Assembly: GCF_902459505.1 (NCBI RefSeq)
Contig: NC_047094.1
Coordinates: forward strand, 68,841,006-68,905,005
DNA: 64,000 nt
Source of the DNA: Geotrypetes seraphini
Taxonomy: Eukaryota > Chordata > Amphibia > Gymnophiona > Dermophiidae
Reading direction: 5' to 3'
A program made the position numbers and the translations under genes. A model generated the notes under the pieces. That model did no database searches and was not told where the DNA came from. It worked only from the letters and a program-made list of their open reading frames with translations. Shown piece after piece: positions 1 through 11,379 of the stretch (position 1 is the first letter of the stretch; each line of letters opens with the position of its first letter).

Positions 1-142
1 GTTCTGCTGCACAAGGGGATGGGAGGGATAGAAAGATGCTGCACAAAGGGATGGGTGAAAGGGTTGGTGGGGTTCTGCTGCACAAGGGGATGGGAGAGAT
101 AGAAAGATGCTGCATAAGGAGATGGGTGACGGGAGGAATGAG
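1..142. repeat. Tandem repeat, period 71 bp, two copies
   Basis: The phrase GTTCTGCTGCACAAGGGGAT occurs at 1 and again at 72, and the sequence after each copy is nearly the same for the full 71 bp period. The array probably continues left of the window. It is purine-rich with no coding signal; the short open frames across it are by-products of the repeat. Confidence 0.75.
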
Positions 143-230
143 GCTGCATATGGGGGGAGGGGAGAAAGGAAAGAGAAAGAATTGGGGTGGAGGAGAGGAA
201 GGGAAAGATAATTATTGTACATGTGAATAA

Positions 231-315
231 TAAGACATCCCCGAAAATAAGCCCTAGTGCATTTTTTTGACCCAAAATTAACATAAGACACTGTCATATT
301 TTCGGGGAAACACAG
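231..315. mobile_element. Short palindromic MITE-like element
   Basis: An approximately 80 bp segment begins with CCCCGAAAATAAG and ends with the near-complement CATATTTTCGGGG, so it can fold back on itself. It has no coding capacity. The superfamily is not assignable from what is visible. The 320-640 stretch after it shows nothing recognisable. Confidence 0.5.
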
Positions 316-650
316 TATCTGCCTCTTGGCTCGATACAAACTGTGTAATGTTCCTCGTTTATCATACCTGGATACATTTTGACATTCTCTTCTACCCTTA
401 ACATGACCCTGGTAACATCACGACAATCATCAAAGAAATGCAACTGATGCCATTCTGCTGCAGTTCCTACTCAAACTGTACATCCAATTTTTTTCATAAT
501 TCTCACCTGAGTACACACCAAAGCAGTGTCCAAGACCTGCATCAATTCAGGCAACAATAACAATCTCTTCTATCTCTCTATCTAATATGGTATCTTAAAC
601 TGGCAAAGGCTATTTATTTTTAGCATTTATTTACCATATATAACTTAAGT

Positions 651-2240
651 CAGTGTTCCTCAACCACCGGTCCGTGGACCGGTGCCGGTCTGCAGAAATT
701 TTCTGCCAGTCCACAGGGCCGGCACATCAATCGGGCAGAAGACAGTGTTCTTCAGCTGCCGGTCCACAGTGCGATCAATGCGGTGTCTTCGGGCCAGCTC
801 CCTGAGTGCTGCAGTGCACAAAGCCATGGGAAAAGGCTCCTATGCGCGTCCTGCGCCTGAACCGGAAGCCTCAGTTGGGTCCATGTGCCTAAGGCCCCAT
901 CTACAGGAGGAGCCTAAGGCAACTGGGCCAATTCCGGTTGGCCCAGGCACCTAAGGCCCCTCCTGTGGGTGGGGCTTGAGGTGCCCGGGCCTATCAGGCC
1001 CTAAGGCCTGCCATTCTGAGGATGGCGGGCATGCCAGATAGACGAGCTTGGGACCCGTCCGTTCGGCACACGTTCTTAAGATACGGGGGGGTGGAGGGTT
1101 TCGCAAGTTGGCGGGTGGAGGGGTGTTCAGGGGGGCCGATCGGGGGTGTGGGGGCCAGATGTAGGGGGGCTGCATTGGGGCAGGAGGGCCTGGGATCCCT
1201 TCTGTCCATATTTTAGTGGAGTTGGGGGGGTCACCGGGGCAGGAGGGCTTGGGCTCCCTCCTCCCCTGATCGTTTTGGGGGGGTAGTTCTTCGGGCAGGA
1301 GGGCTTGGGTTCCCTCCTGCCCTGGTTGTGTCAGGGAGGTGGGGGTTGTTTAGGCAGGAGGGCTTGGGCTCCCTCCTGCCCTGATCGTGTTGGGAGTGTG
1401 GGGGTTGGTCAGGCAGGAGGGCTTGGGCTCCCTCCTCCCCTGATCGTATTGGGGGGGTGGTAGTTCTTCGGGAAGGAAGGCTTGGGCTCCCTCCTGCCCA
1501 GGTCATGTCGGGGGGGGGGGGGGGCGATCATGGCAGGAAAGATTGGCTATCTCTTATGCCGCGATAGCAATCCGAAGTGCCGCGGTTGGTGGCACATTGG
1601 GATCATTATCGCGGCAGGGGAAATGAGCCATCTCTCCTGCTGCGATCCTTGCTGGGGGGGGGGGGGGGGCTGTGGATTCTGTAACCGGTGTTCATTTTGA
1701 CAGACACTAGTTACAGAATCCAGCTTTTAGTCAAAGGACTGGCTCCTCCTTCACCTATAAGGTCTGGTTTTGGGCGTTTGGGATTTAGGCTTTTTTGGGG
1801 GTTCATTATTCTGTTGTAAGTGTAGAAGGAGTGGTGGTCTGGGCGCTTAAACAGTGGAACGTAGAGGCAGGCCATTATTATTTTTTTTTTAAATACTCCT
1901 TTTGGACGTTTTTTTGAGAATGGACATTTTCCCTGCTTCTACTTTCAACGTTTAGGGCCTAGGCCAAAAGGGGACTTAGACTTTTTTTTTAAATTATGCC
2001 CCTCCACGTGTTGTTAATACGATTATATTGTGTGTGTGTGTGTGTATATATGAATAATGAATGGAAAAAATGGTGTTACAATTAGTATTATTATGCGGGC
2101 AGGGTCTGGGGCGGAGATTGGGTAGAGATAGGCACGACTTAGCTCAGTGTTCTTCAACTGCTGGTCCATGGACCAGTGCCGGTCCACAAAATAATTATTT
2201 TATTTCCTCCAGTCTATAGGTGTCAAAAGGTTGAACACCG
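651..2240 (+). mobile_element. Non-autonomous hAT element, about 1.6 kb
   Basis: The left end starts CAGTGTTCCTCAACC and the right end finishes with the near-complement GGTTGAACACCG. The element is flanked by 8 bp that match at 7 of 8 positions (ACTTAAGT at 643-650, ACCTAAGT at 2241-2248), as expected for hAT transposition. A subterminal copy of the terminal motif lies near 2146. No transposase is visible; the interior is GC-rich and carries a minisatellite and long G runs near 1510-1524 and 1653-1668. A 456 bp internally deleted relative lies in reverse orientation at 63436-63891. Confidence 0.8.
1181..1530. repeat. GC-rich minisatellite inside the hAT element
   Basis: About six copies of a 56-59 bp unit containing a CAGGAGGGCTTGGG-like core start near 1181, 1240, 1296, 1355, 1414 and 1472. 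Copies differ by substitutions and small indels. The array is followed by a G homopolymer at about 1510-1524. A related sequence rich in GGAGGGATGCC lies at 50250-50380. Confidence 0.75.
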
Positions 2241-2248
2241 ACCTAAGT

Positions 2249-2423
2249 GGTGTACATTCAGGTACTCAAGCATTTTTCCCTATGTGTCTTGGCAGGCTCA
2301 CAATTTAATGTACCTGGGGTAATGGGGGGATTAAGTGACTGGTCACAAGGATTAGTGTGGGATTTGAACCCACAACCTCAGAGTGCTGAGGCTGTGGCTC
2401 TAATCACTGCACCACACACTCCT
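2249..2423 (-). mobile_element. tRNA-derived MIR-like SINE
   Basis: Read on the minus strand, the element begins with a tRNA-like head (AGGAGTGTGTGGTGCAGTG), has a B-box-like GGGTTCAAATCC, and continues into a MIR/CORE-like stretch resembling CAAGTCACTTAATCC. The same family recurs at 5130, 15355, 28105, 31150 and 37490. It is a repeat and not a tRNA gene. Confidence 0.7.
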
Positions 2424-2624
2424 TTGGCTATGTTGGTTATGTCCTCAGTGTTACATTTGGCCTCTTCCTAGCTTTCTATAGAGCAACACAAGCTTCCTCC
2501 ATTGGTTCTTCTGCTATGTCATCCAACTCTCCCTCTTCAAGAACAAATTTCTTCATCATCTCTTGCTCTTCTGTTGTTCTTTTTTCACTTTTCACTCTCT
2601 ACTTTTTTTCATCCTCCTTTCATT

Positions 2625-3648
2625 TTACCTGCCTTTTCTTCTGTAGTTCTTGTCTTCTGATCTCAGGGAGGTCAACTGGTCCAATCTGATGTGGTCCAAC
2701 ATTCCCAACTTCCCAGGTTTGAAAGTAAAATGTTCCCAGAACAACTTTCTATGTAATGCAGTCTTGTTTCTTAGAGCAGAAACACAGTGTGTAAAAGTTT
2801 GAGGCCTTTCTGCCACCAAACATGATCTCTTTGATCCAACCGATGGACCAGGGAATAATTGCCAACTTCAAACATCATTACAGGTCATTCGTCGTAAGAT
2901 ATATGATGGCAGTGATCGATGCAAGCATGGAATCCAGTCCCCGAGCTGCTGAGCTCACGAGAAAAATGACGGTGCTCGACTCTCTTCGCATGGTACGGGA
3001 GGCGTGGATTCAAGTCTCATCATCCACGATTTCAAATTGCTATCGACGGGCGAGCTTCACTCAGCATCTGATGAGACAACTGAAGCTGACACTTCGTCCA
3101 TTGAACTCCCAGTTGGACTCTCGCCACAAGAGTATGAGCTGAATATCGTGGTTGACAACGATGTGCCCACATCATCTGACAGCACTAATTCCGATATCTG
3201 TACAGTCATAAAGGACACTGCAGACAACCAAGAGTCTGATGAGGATTGAAATACTACTGTGGTCATCATGACTAATGAAAAACCTGCAGAGATTGTTTCC
3301 TTCTCAGACACACTCAAGTCCCTACACACACTGTGTTGTTAGTAGTCAGATACACAGCCTGAATCTTGCAATCTGCATGCAGAAACCATGACTGTTTATT
3401 TCAGTAGAATGTTGTTTTAAAAAAAGGTTTACAGTGTATTGCATTAGACGGAACAGTAATGTTTCTATAACTGAACCGTGTTAAATTGTACTCGGTGTGT
3501 CTTTTGCTGAATAAAAGTTTTATTGCATTTGACTACAGCATATTGTGATTTTTCATGACTAAAAAGTAGTACTCTGATTAAGCGCACATTCCATTTAAGT
3601 GCACGTCACGGTCCGGAGGCCTTGCACTTATGCAGAGACGACTGTACT
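2625..3648 (+). mobile_element. Pogo/Tigger-like DNA transposon fragment
   Basis: The plus-strand frame around 2785-3140 encodes FEAFLPPNMISLIQPMDQG followed by IIANFKHHYRS, which matches the conserved PPNxTSLIQPxDQG region of pogo/Tigger (CENP-B-related) DDE transposases, including the catalytic Asp in MDQG. The frame continues to an acidic C-terminal tail ending near 3249. The presumed right end carries a GCATAAGTGC-type terminal sequence (on the minus strand) near 3610-3648. The N-terminal DNA-binding domain is not visible and upstream frames are interrupted, so the copy is dead. The 2430-2620 stretch may belong to it. Confidence 0.75.
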
Positions 3649-3734
3649 ACTTAGTAGCTTTATTGCATGCCCCTAGTCCTAGTATTTTTGGAACAAGTAA
3701 ACAAGTGATTCACTTCTACCCATTCCACTCTACT

Positions 3735-4003
3735 CAGTATTTTAGAGACCTCTATCATACATATCTCCCCTGAGCTGTCTCTTCTCCAGGCTGAAGAGCA
3801 CTAGCCACTTTAGCCTTTCTGCATAGGGAAGTTGTCCCATCCCTTTTGTTGCCCTTCTCTGTAATTTTTCTTATTCCGCTATGTCTTTTTTGAGATGCGG
3901 CGACCAAAATTGCATACAGTATTCGAGGTGCGGCCATACTATGGAGTGATACAAGAGCATTTTAACATTCTTATCTTTGTTTTCCACTCCTTTCCTGATA
4001 ATT
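3735..4003 (-). mobile_element. CR1 LINE fragment
   Basis: The minus strand encodes remnants of the CR1 ORF2 C-terminal region (YCIQFWSPHLKKDI-like and LQRRATK-like reading). It is 5' truncated and degraded. It ends where another CR1 copy begins at about 4008; one of the two may have inserted into the other. Confidence 0.65.
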
Positions 4004-4007
4004 CAAA

Positions 4008-4886
4008 GAAACATGATAGCAAATAAAGGCAATTGGTCCATCCAGTTTGCCCATCTGCAGCATCCACTAACTCTTCCTCTCTCTAAGAGATCCCATATAC
4101 CTGACCCACGCTTTCTGGAATTCAGACACATTCTTTGTCTCCAACACCTCTTCTGGCAAACCATGCCAAGCATCTACCACCCTTTCTGAAAAAAAATATT
4201 TCCTTAGATTATTCCTGAGCCTATCACCACTTAACTTCATCCTATACCCTCTCATTCCAGAGCTTCTTTTCAAATGAAAGAGACTCATCTCATGCGCATT
4301 TATGCCACGTAGGTATTTAAATGTCTCTATCATATCTCCCCTCTCCTGCCTTTCCTCCAAAGTATACATATTGAGATCTTTGAGTCTGTCCACTGACCAT
4401 TTTAGTAGCCTTCCTCTGGACTGATTCCATCCTTTTATATCTTTTTGAAGGTGTGGTCTCCAGAATTGCACACAATATTCTAAATGAGGTCTCACCAGAG
4501 TCTTATACAGGGGTATCAATAAATACCTCATTTTTCCTACTAACCATAACTATCTCTATACACCCTGGTATCCTTCTATCTTTCACCGTCGTGTTTTCAA
4601 CCTGTTTGACCACCTTAAGATCCTTCCTAACATTCTATTTGCTTTCTTAGCCATTGTGGCACACTTTGCTGAGGGTTCCAGTGTATCCTCAATGACACCT
4701 AAATCCTTTTCCTGGGCGTTGACTCCTTACGTGGAACCCTGCATCCCATAGATACAGTTCAGGTTCCTCTTTCCCACATGCATCACTTTGCACTTGCTCA
4801 CATTATATGTCATGTGCCATTTTGATACCCAGTCTCGCAAAGTCCTCTAGTAATTTTTCACTATCCTCTTGTGATTTAACAAATTT
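4008..4886 (-). mobile_element. CR1 LINE 3' fragment
   Basis: A 154-residue minus-strand frame (4067-4531) reads [20 protein letters not shown], then YTLEERQERGDMIETFKYL and FFSERVVDAWHGLPEEVL. This is the standard C-terminal segment of CR1-clade ORF2. The 3' end lies at about 4008 (AACATGATAGCAAATAAAGG on the plus strand). Upstream coding sequence to 4886 is degraded. Confidence 0.85.
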
Positions 4887-4887
4887 A

Positions 4888-5031
4888 GGGCTCCTTTTAT
4901 CAAGCTGCACTAGAGGTTTTACTGCAAGATGGCTCAGTAAATGTTCCGACAGCTCACAGAATTCCTATGAGCGTTGAAGCACTTACTTCACCAGCCTGCG
5001 CAAAAAGCCTCTAGAGCAGCTTGATAAAAAT
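4888..5031. mobile_element. Harbinger-type fold-back MITE
   Basis: Begins GGGCTCCTTTTATCAAGC after a TTA and ends GCAGCTTGATAAAAA, so the two halves are imperfect inverted complements. It is one of about ten copies in the window; see the family finding. Confidence 0.7.
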
Positions 5032-5129
5032 TGGGGGGGGAGGGAGGGTTAATTATCTCACAAATTATTCTCATATCTAGATCACTAATAAATATGTTAA
5101 AAAGCAGGGTTTTTTTTTTTCTGTTCCTA

Positions 5130-5330
5130 GTGGGCTCACAATCTCCAGTAAGTTCTGTACCTTGGGCAATAGATGGATAGGTGATTTGCCTAGGGTCACA
5201 AGGAGCAGTTGTGGAAATCAAACCCAGTTCCCCAAGAACCTGCATATAGTATATGTAAACCACTTTGATTGTACCCACAGAAAGACCCATATCAAATCAA
5301 TGATCTTTTAAAATTATAAAAATAAAAAGA
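5130..5330 (-). mobile_element. MIR-like tRNA SINE, degraded
   Basis: Shows the family landmarks GTGGGCTCACAATCT, TAGGGTCACAAGGAGCAG and a reversed B-box-like AATCAAACCCAG. The head is degraded. Nothing recognisable was seen from 5340 to 5760. Confidence 0.55.
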
Positions 5331-5779
5331 ATAAGAACTGGCAAACAAATGAAACCTACAAGTAATCAGTCATCTCAGATCTCTCAGGAGGCAGCAGTGA
5401 GTCTCATCTTAGCTCTCTCCTTCACAAAGTAGTCAGACTTCATAGTTCTAGCTCACTCAGTTTTCATGAAGTCATGCGCAGTTCAAAAATGATCTGTCTC
5501 AGCTGCATGGTTAAAAAAACAGATGCTGTTTAAAGTTTAAACACGGTTCTGTAGACAGAGCCATTTGGTTCAAACTAAATGGTGTGGAATTGCATGACCT
5601 GGCCTCCTCTGCAGAGGAGAGAGCTACTGTAAGACTCGCTGCTACCACCATATCTACAGCTAGAGACAGACCAGCTTACATGTGTGATCTTGTTTCAGCT
5701 GGGGTGGTATTTATCAACCCATAGCGACGCCTACGTTTTACAAAGTTATAGTTTCCACAAGTGATGGTCCAGAGACAGG

Positions 5780-6260
5780 ATATGGACAGGGCTGGCTCAA
5801 GGGACCGTGGTGCCCTGAGCCAACTTTTGCATTGGCGCTTCCCATCCCTGCAGTCTGGTATCTCTCTCTTCCCCCTATTCCACTTGTGATCTCCCCCTCC
5901 TACTGGACCAAATGAGGCACTGGCTCAGGGGACCGATGGTAAAGGGTGCCAAAATCCCAGTTCAGCATCTATCCCTCTAGAAGTTTGAAGGTAGACTGGA
6001 CTGGGATTCTGGTGCCCTTTATCACCAGAGCCCTGGATATGGAAATTGGAGGTTGGGGGAAGAGGAATAGATCAAAAGATGGACGGAACTTAGTGACTGA
6101 GAGTATTGGGGGGTGGAGGGGGCAGGTAATTATAGATAGGAGAGATGGAGTGGGAATTTTGAGGAGATAGTGAGGACCTGGCAATTGGTAAGAGGGAGTG
6201 CTGAAATGTTCTCAGCCCAACTAAGAAGGGAATGATATGGAATCATAAAACTTACAAGTT
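5780..6260. repeat. Unclassified repeat-like segment
   Basis: Contains phrases such as GGTGCCCTTTATCACCAGAG and CAGGGCTGGCTCAAGGGACC. The former recurs at about 15960 (GCGCCCTTTATCACTGGTGC), so this is interspersed repeat DNA of unknown class. Frames across it are short and look spurious. Confidence 0.35.
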
Positions 6261-6269
6261 ATTTCATAT

Positions 6270-9200
6270 ATTCACCCCTAAGTTAAAGACACTTGGCACA
6301 TTCATGCTGAAGTTTCTGTAACCCTCCAAAAAAAAATACTCTGATGTCTGGTCACTGAAATACTGCTCCGCTGCTGCAATCACCTCCGAATCACTAAAAA
6401 ATTGTTGCCCTTTCAATCTTTTTAAGATTTGGAAGTAGAAAATAGTCAGATGGAGCAAGATCTGGTGGATAGTTTATGCACTGAAACCCCATCTGCATCA
6501 AAACATCCATCGTTTTGCCAGCCTTGTGAGCAGGTGCATTGTCTTGCAAAAAGATAATTCCTTTCTACAGCTTCCCTCTCCTTTTTTCTTTCAATGCCTC
6601 CTTAATTGCCACAGCAAGTTACAGTAGTATTTGGCCCCTTGGAAGATAGTTATTACAACACCTTTCAGATCCCAAAACACTGTGGCCATGACATAAGAAC
6701 ATAAGAACATAAGCAGTGCCTCCGCCGGTTCAGACCATAGGTCCATCCTGCCCAGCAGTCCGCTCCCGCGGCGGCCCAAACAGGTCACGACCTGTCTGTA
6801 TCACCAGAAGGGGCTCCCTTGCCACCTTGGTTTCTCATTTAAGTCCTGTCTTCCTATCGAAGTCCTAACCCTCCGGTCTTGCACATGCACGACCTGGTTT
6901 GGTTTCTATACTCATTACCTGGTTAGCTTTCTATACTTGTGTTACATCCCAGCTCCTCCCTCAGTATCCCATGATCCCTTTATCCTTCAGGAATCCGTCC
7001 AATCCCTGTTTGAATCCCTGTACCGTACTCTGCCTGATCACTTCCTCCGGTAGCGCATTCCAAGTGTCCACGACCCTTTGGGTGAAAAAAAACTTCCTTG
7101 CGTTTGTTTTGAACCTATCTCCCTTCAGTTTCTCCGAATGCCCCCTCGTATTTGCTGTCCCCTTCAGTCTGAAGAATCTGTCCCTATCCACCCTCTCTAT
7201 GCCCCTCATGATCTTGAAGGTCTCTATCATATCTCCCCTGAGCCTCCTTTTCTCCAGAGAGAAGAGCCCCAGCCTATCCAACCTCTCGTCGTATGGGCAG
7301 TGTTCCAGCCCTTTTACCATTTTCGTTGCTCTCCTTTGGACTCTCTCAAGTACCGCCATGTCCTTCTTGAGGTGCGGCGACCAATACTGAACGCAGTATT
7401 CCAGATGTGGACGCACCATCGCTCGATACAATGGCATGATGACTTCCCGTGTTCTGGTTGTTATGCCCTTCTTTATGATGCCAAGCATCCTGTTGGCTTT
7501 TTTCGAGGCTGCTGCGCACTGTGCAGATGGCTTCAGTGATGCATCCACCAGCACACCAAAGTCTCTCTCAAGTCTGCTGTCTCCCAACAATACCCCCCCA
7601 ATTTGTAGTTGAACAACGGGTTCTTTTTCCCTATATGCATGACCTTGCATTTGTCCACGTTAAAGCGCATTTGCCATTTGTTTGCCCAGTCTTCCAGCTT
7701 GTCCAGGTCTCTTTGTAGGTCCTCACACTCCTCCCTGGTCCTAACTCTGCCGCACAGTTTGGTATCGTCTGCAAATTTTATAACCTCGCACTTTGCCTCC
7801 TTTTCCAGGTCATTGATAAATATGTTAAAGAGTAACGGCCCCAGCACCGACCCCTGTGGCACACCGCTTGTGACTCCCCGCCAGTCAGAATATTGACTCT
7901 TTACTCCGACCCTCTGCAGTCTGCCCGACAACCAGTGCTTGATCCATCTGTGCACATCCCCTCCCACCCCGTGGTTCCACAGCTTCTTAAGCAGCCTTTC
8001 ATGTGGCACCTTGTTGAAAGCCTTTTGAAAATTGAGGTAAATGATGTCTATGGGTTCCCCATTGTCCACCCGACTGCTTATTCCCTCAAAGAAGTACAGA
8101 AGGTTCGTTAGGCACGACCTTCCCTTACAGAATCCGTGCTGGCTTGTTCTCAATAGGTCATTCTTCTCGATGTGCTCGCAAATGCCGTCCTTGATCATAG
8201 CTTCCACCATCTTCCCTATAATTGAAGTCAGGCTCACCGGCCTGTAGTTCCCGGGGTCACCCCTCGATCCCTTCTTGAAGATAGGTGTGACATTCGCCAA
8301 TTTCCAGTCCTCTGGTACATCACCAGTTTTCAAGGATAGGTTGCAAACATGCTGGATTGTGCCCGCTATTTCTTGTCTTAGTTCCTTCAGAACCCTTGGG
8401 TGGATCCCGTCCGGGCCCGGTGATTTGCCGCATTTTAGCCTGTCTATCTGTTTGAGGACATCCTCCTTACTTACCTCTATGTGATCCAATTTTTCAGCCT
8501 GTTCCCCACTCATGAGCTCCTCTGAGTCCGGTATATTAGATGTGTCTTCGCTCGTGAAAACCGACGAGAAGAACGTGTTCAACCTCTCAGCTACCTCTTT
8601 ATCCTCCTTAATCACTCCCTTCCTATCCCCATCGTCCAACGGCCCCACCTCCTCTCTCGCTGGTCGCTTCCCCTTAACGTAACTGAAGAATGCCTTGAAG
8701 TTTTTCGCCTCTCTGGCCAGCCCCTCTTCGTATTCCCCTTTTGCTTTTCTAACCTCCCGGTGGCATTCCTTTTGGCATTTCCTGTGCGCCTGGTGATTTT
8801 CCTCCGTTGGGTCCTTTTTCCATCTCCGGAAGGATACCTTTTTGTCCTTTATCGCCCTCTTTACTTCTGTTGACATCCAAACCGGGTCCTTTGATCGCTT
8901 GTTCTTGCAGCCTTTCCTGAAATTGGGGACGTACATTCTCTGTGCTTCCTGCAGGGTGTCCCTGAATAGGGTCCAGGCGCTTCCCACAGTCTCCATCCTA
9001 AAGATGTTTCTGAGCTTCCTCCCCACCATTTCCCTCATAGCAACATAGTTCCCTTTCTTGAAATTCAGCGCAGTTGTTGCGGTCCTCCTTACTATGGGTG
9101 TCTCTCTTTCTAATGACCTTTCCTGCTGACTTTTAAGTCTTGAATTTCCTTGGCCTTGGAGGACCTGAGTGCCACCATTGCATGGACTGTTCTTTTGTCT

Positions 9201-9850
9201 CAGGATCATAGTGGTGTAACCATGTTCCATCAACATTAACTAGTCATTCCAAAGAGTTGACACAAGCTTGCTGAAAATGCTGCAAAATCAACTTGGAAGT
9301 GTCCACTCTACATTGATTCCCATCAGCATTCAAACATTTGGGCATACGCAGCTGCTTGTGGATTATACATCTAGCACGTTCCCTGGATATCTATAGAGTC
9401 TCAGCAATTGTTTTAGTCAATATTCGCCGATCTGCCAAAATCAGGTCATGGACATGATCAACAATTTCAGGAGCTGACACCATTTGAGGCCTCCCAGACC
9501 TTGCTGCATCTTTGGTCTAAAAATCTCCAAGCTTAAAGTTTGCACACTACTTCTTTCACTGTGGAGACTGATGGGCATTTGTCATTCAATGTTTGCATCA
9601 TACATTTATGGATTTCCTTTGGCGTTTTTTGCTTTTTTTTTTTTTTTTTGCAGGAATAGGAACTTCATGACAGTTCAGAGTTCCACACTTGAAAATTCCA
9701 TACTTTTTGTTGATGTGGTTCAATCAATGCTCTGAAATAATGTCAAAACAAGGCATTACGATTCTGTAAATTGGCACTTTGCAAAATAAAATAACACTCT
9801 TTTCAGCTACAATGGCAAAGTAACGCTCAGAATTTAAGAAATTGATTGGG
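6270..9850 (-). mobile_element. Mariner transposon split by a CR1 insertion
   Basis: On the minus strand the right piece (9118-9850) encodes the mariner motif VDGTWLHHYDPETKEQSMQW followed by RPRKFKT and KSAGKV. The left piece (6270-6687) resumes exactly with VMATVFWDLKGVVI and continues to the C-terminus. The reading is characteristic of mariner transposase (xDETWVHHYDPETKxQSMQW; the second catalytic region), here with the D/E of the motif altered to DGTW. Several stops and frame breaks show it is dead. The interruption at 6693-9112 is a CR1 element flanked by a 5 bp duplication. Confidence 0.85.
6693..9112 (-). mobile_element. CR1 LINE, 5' truncated, nearly intact ORF2
   Basis: A 2.4 kb minus-strand CR1. 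ORF2 contains endonuclease-to-RT linker sequence, then RT motifs in order: KSPGPDGIHPRVLKEL, NYRPVSLTSIIGKM, SQHGFCKGRSCLTNLL, FQKAFNKVPHERLL, GVPQGSVLGPLLFNIF, and the catalytic FADDTKL. The C-terminal part (MVRPHLEYCVQYWSPHLKKD to FFFTQRVVDTWNALPEEV) lies in a different frame (6961-7650), so there is one frame break near 7600 in a short C run. The 3' tail is a tandem of ATGTTCTT units at 6693-6715. The flanking duplication ATGAC lies at 6688-6692 and 9113-9117 inside mariner sequence. It is the best-preserved LINE in the window and probably relatively young. Confidence 0.9.
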
Positions 9851-10303
9851 ATGAAAACGTTTTGGCACCCCCTTCATATCAGTGGGGGTGCAATGGTGGT
9901 TTGGGGTATGAGTGAGGGGGTAAAATGGGGGTAAGAGAAAGGGGATAAATTGTGGGGAGCAATGGCCAGTCGGCTAATTTAGCATGTACAAGTACAAAAT
10001 TTTGTCTCCACCCATACCTTGCTCACTCTCCTTGCTTCTCCAAAGTTGGCAGAGACTTCTTCCTGGCTAGAATTCTTTTAACTGGACAGTTGGCAGCAAT
10101 GTCCCCAAGCCATTGCCCCTGTACATACTCAGTTTTCATGTGGAAAAATAAGCATGAAGGGGGAGTGGGCTGCAGTGGTTGGAAGAGTTCTGCCTGGTAG
10201 GAAGTTTTTGATTGCAGGCTTGGGGATCCCTACCAGCCACCCCAAGGGAGCACCAATTTTGGGTAAGCTTGAGCTCCTGCACCAAGGGTGGGAAGAGACT
10301 GAG
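9850..10303. other. Intergenic, nothing recognised
   Basis: G-rich plus-strand sequence with short spurious frames. No transposon motif, splice-flanked exon or RNA gene was seen. Confidence 0.4.
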
Positions 10304-11368
10304 ATTAGAGAATGACACAGGGACCGTTTACCGCAGTAAACTGCAGGAATGGAGACATTTGCAACTGGTTTACCATAGGAATGGGGACAAGACCTTTCAC
10401 CGCCCCGCAGGAATGGGGACAAGACCTTTTACTGCCCGTGGGAGCAGTGAAAAATCTTACTCCTGTGGTAAAAAATATTGCGCCCGTGTCATCTTCTCCC
10501 CAGCTCCTCTTACGCCTATTTTACCTTCAGGAGCCAGCCATGCCACGATGAAGACAGAAGGAACCTAAAACCAAAGCCTGAGACCAATGTGATTTGAAGA
10601 ATAAGATTACCAGACATCAAAAAGAAAAAAAAAAATTATTTTATATTTTGTGATTAGAATATTTCAGATTTGAAATATGTATCCTGCTAGAGCTGGTATT
10701 AGACATAACTGGGGACCGCAAAATCCAGGTTCTTTAGCTTCCAGCTGGCTTAGGGCTCTCTCTCTGACCAGGGAGCAGTTGCCCTAGTTGCACTCCCCTA
10801 ACATTATTCTTGCCATGTGTGACTAAAGTATTCTGTTAGCTTGATTTTTCTATGTAGCATTCTATAGTAATTTGGTTTGTTCAATTTTCACAATAGTGAA
10901 GGAGATATTTGTGAAAGGGAGGGGAGATGGGTTTTGTTGAACCTTGCTCTGTTTTATTTGTGTTTATAAAATTTTATTTGTGTTTATAAAATGACAATTA
11001 TTAGAGGAGAAGCTTCCGCTCACACACACGCGACTGCAGGGCGGCACAGGCAGGCTTCGCCGGCATCAGTTTCTTTTCTAAAGTGCTGCGAAGGTAAGGG
11101 GGAGGGAGGGAGATAGATTTGGCCGGAGGTAGGGAGGAGGGAAGTGACTGCGCGCCTCCCCTCCCTTAAGTTTCTTTACGCCGCAAAGGTAAGGGGGAGG
11201 GAGGGAGATTCTCAGGCCGCTGAAGGGCGGTGAGGTGGCGAGAGGAAAGGGTGGATGCTGCAGGGACGGGGCGGTGAAGGGGACGGCGGGGATGGGGAGG
11301 TAAGGGGAAGGTGGTCCGGTGACGGGGCTGTGACGGGGACAGATTTTTTCCCCATGTTATTCTCTAAT
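10304..11368. mobile_element. Unclassified TIR element, about 1.07 kb
   Basis: The left end ATTAGAGAATGACACAGGGA and the right end CCCCATGTTATTCTCTAAT are inverted complements over about 18 bp. The interior has GC-rich GGGGACGGGG-type tandem motifs near 11220-11340 and no transposase. The superfamily is not assigned because the target duplication is unclear. Confidence 0.65.
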
Positions 11369-11379
11369 TGAGACATCAT

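Noticed and set aside
36-230. 64-codon frame at the window start
   Set aside because: It follows the 71 bp tandem repeat and purine bias.
7533-9236. 567-codon minus-strand frame as a host gene
   Set aside because: It contains CR1 RT motifs (FADDTKL, GVPQGSVLGPLLFN), and its N-terminal part is mariner sequence read out of frame; it is a transposon chimera.
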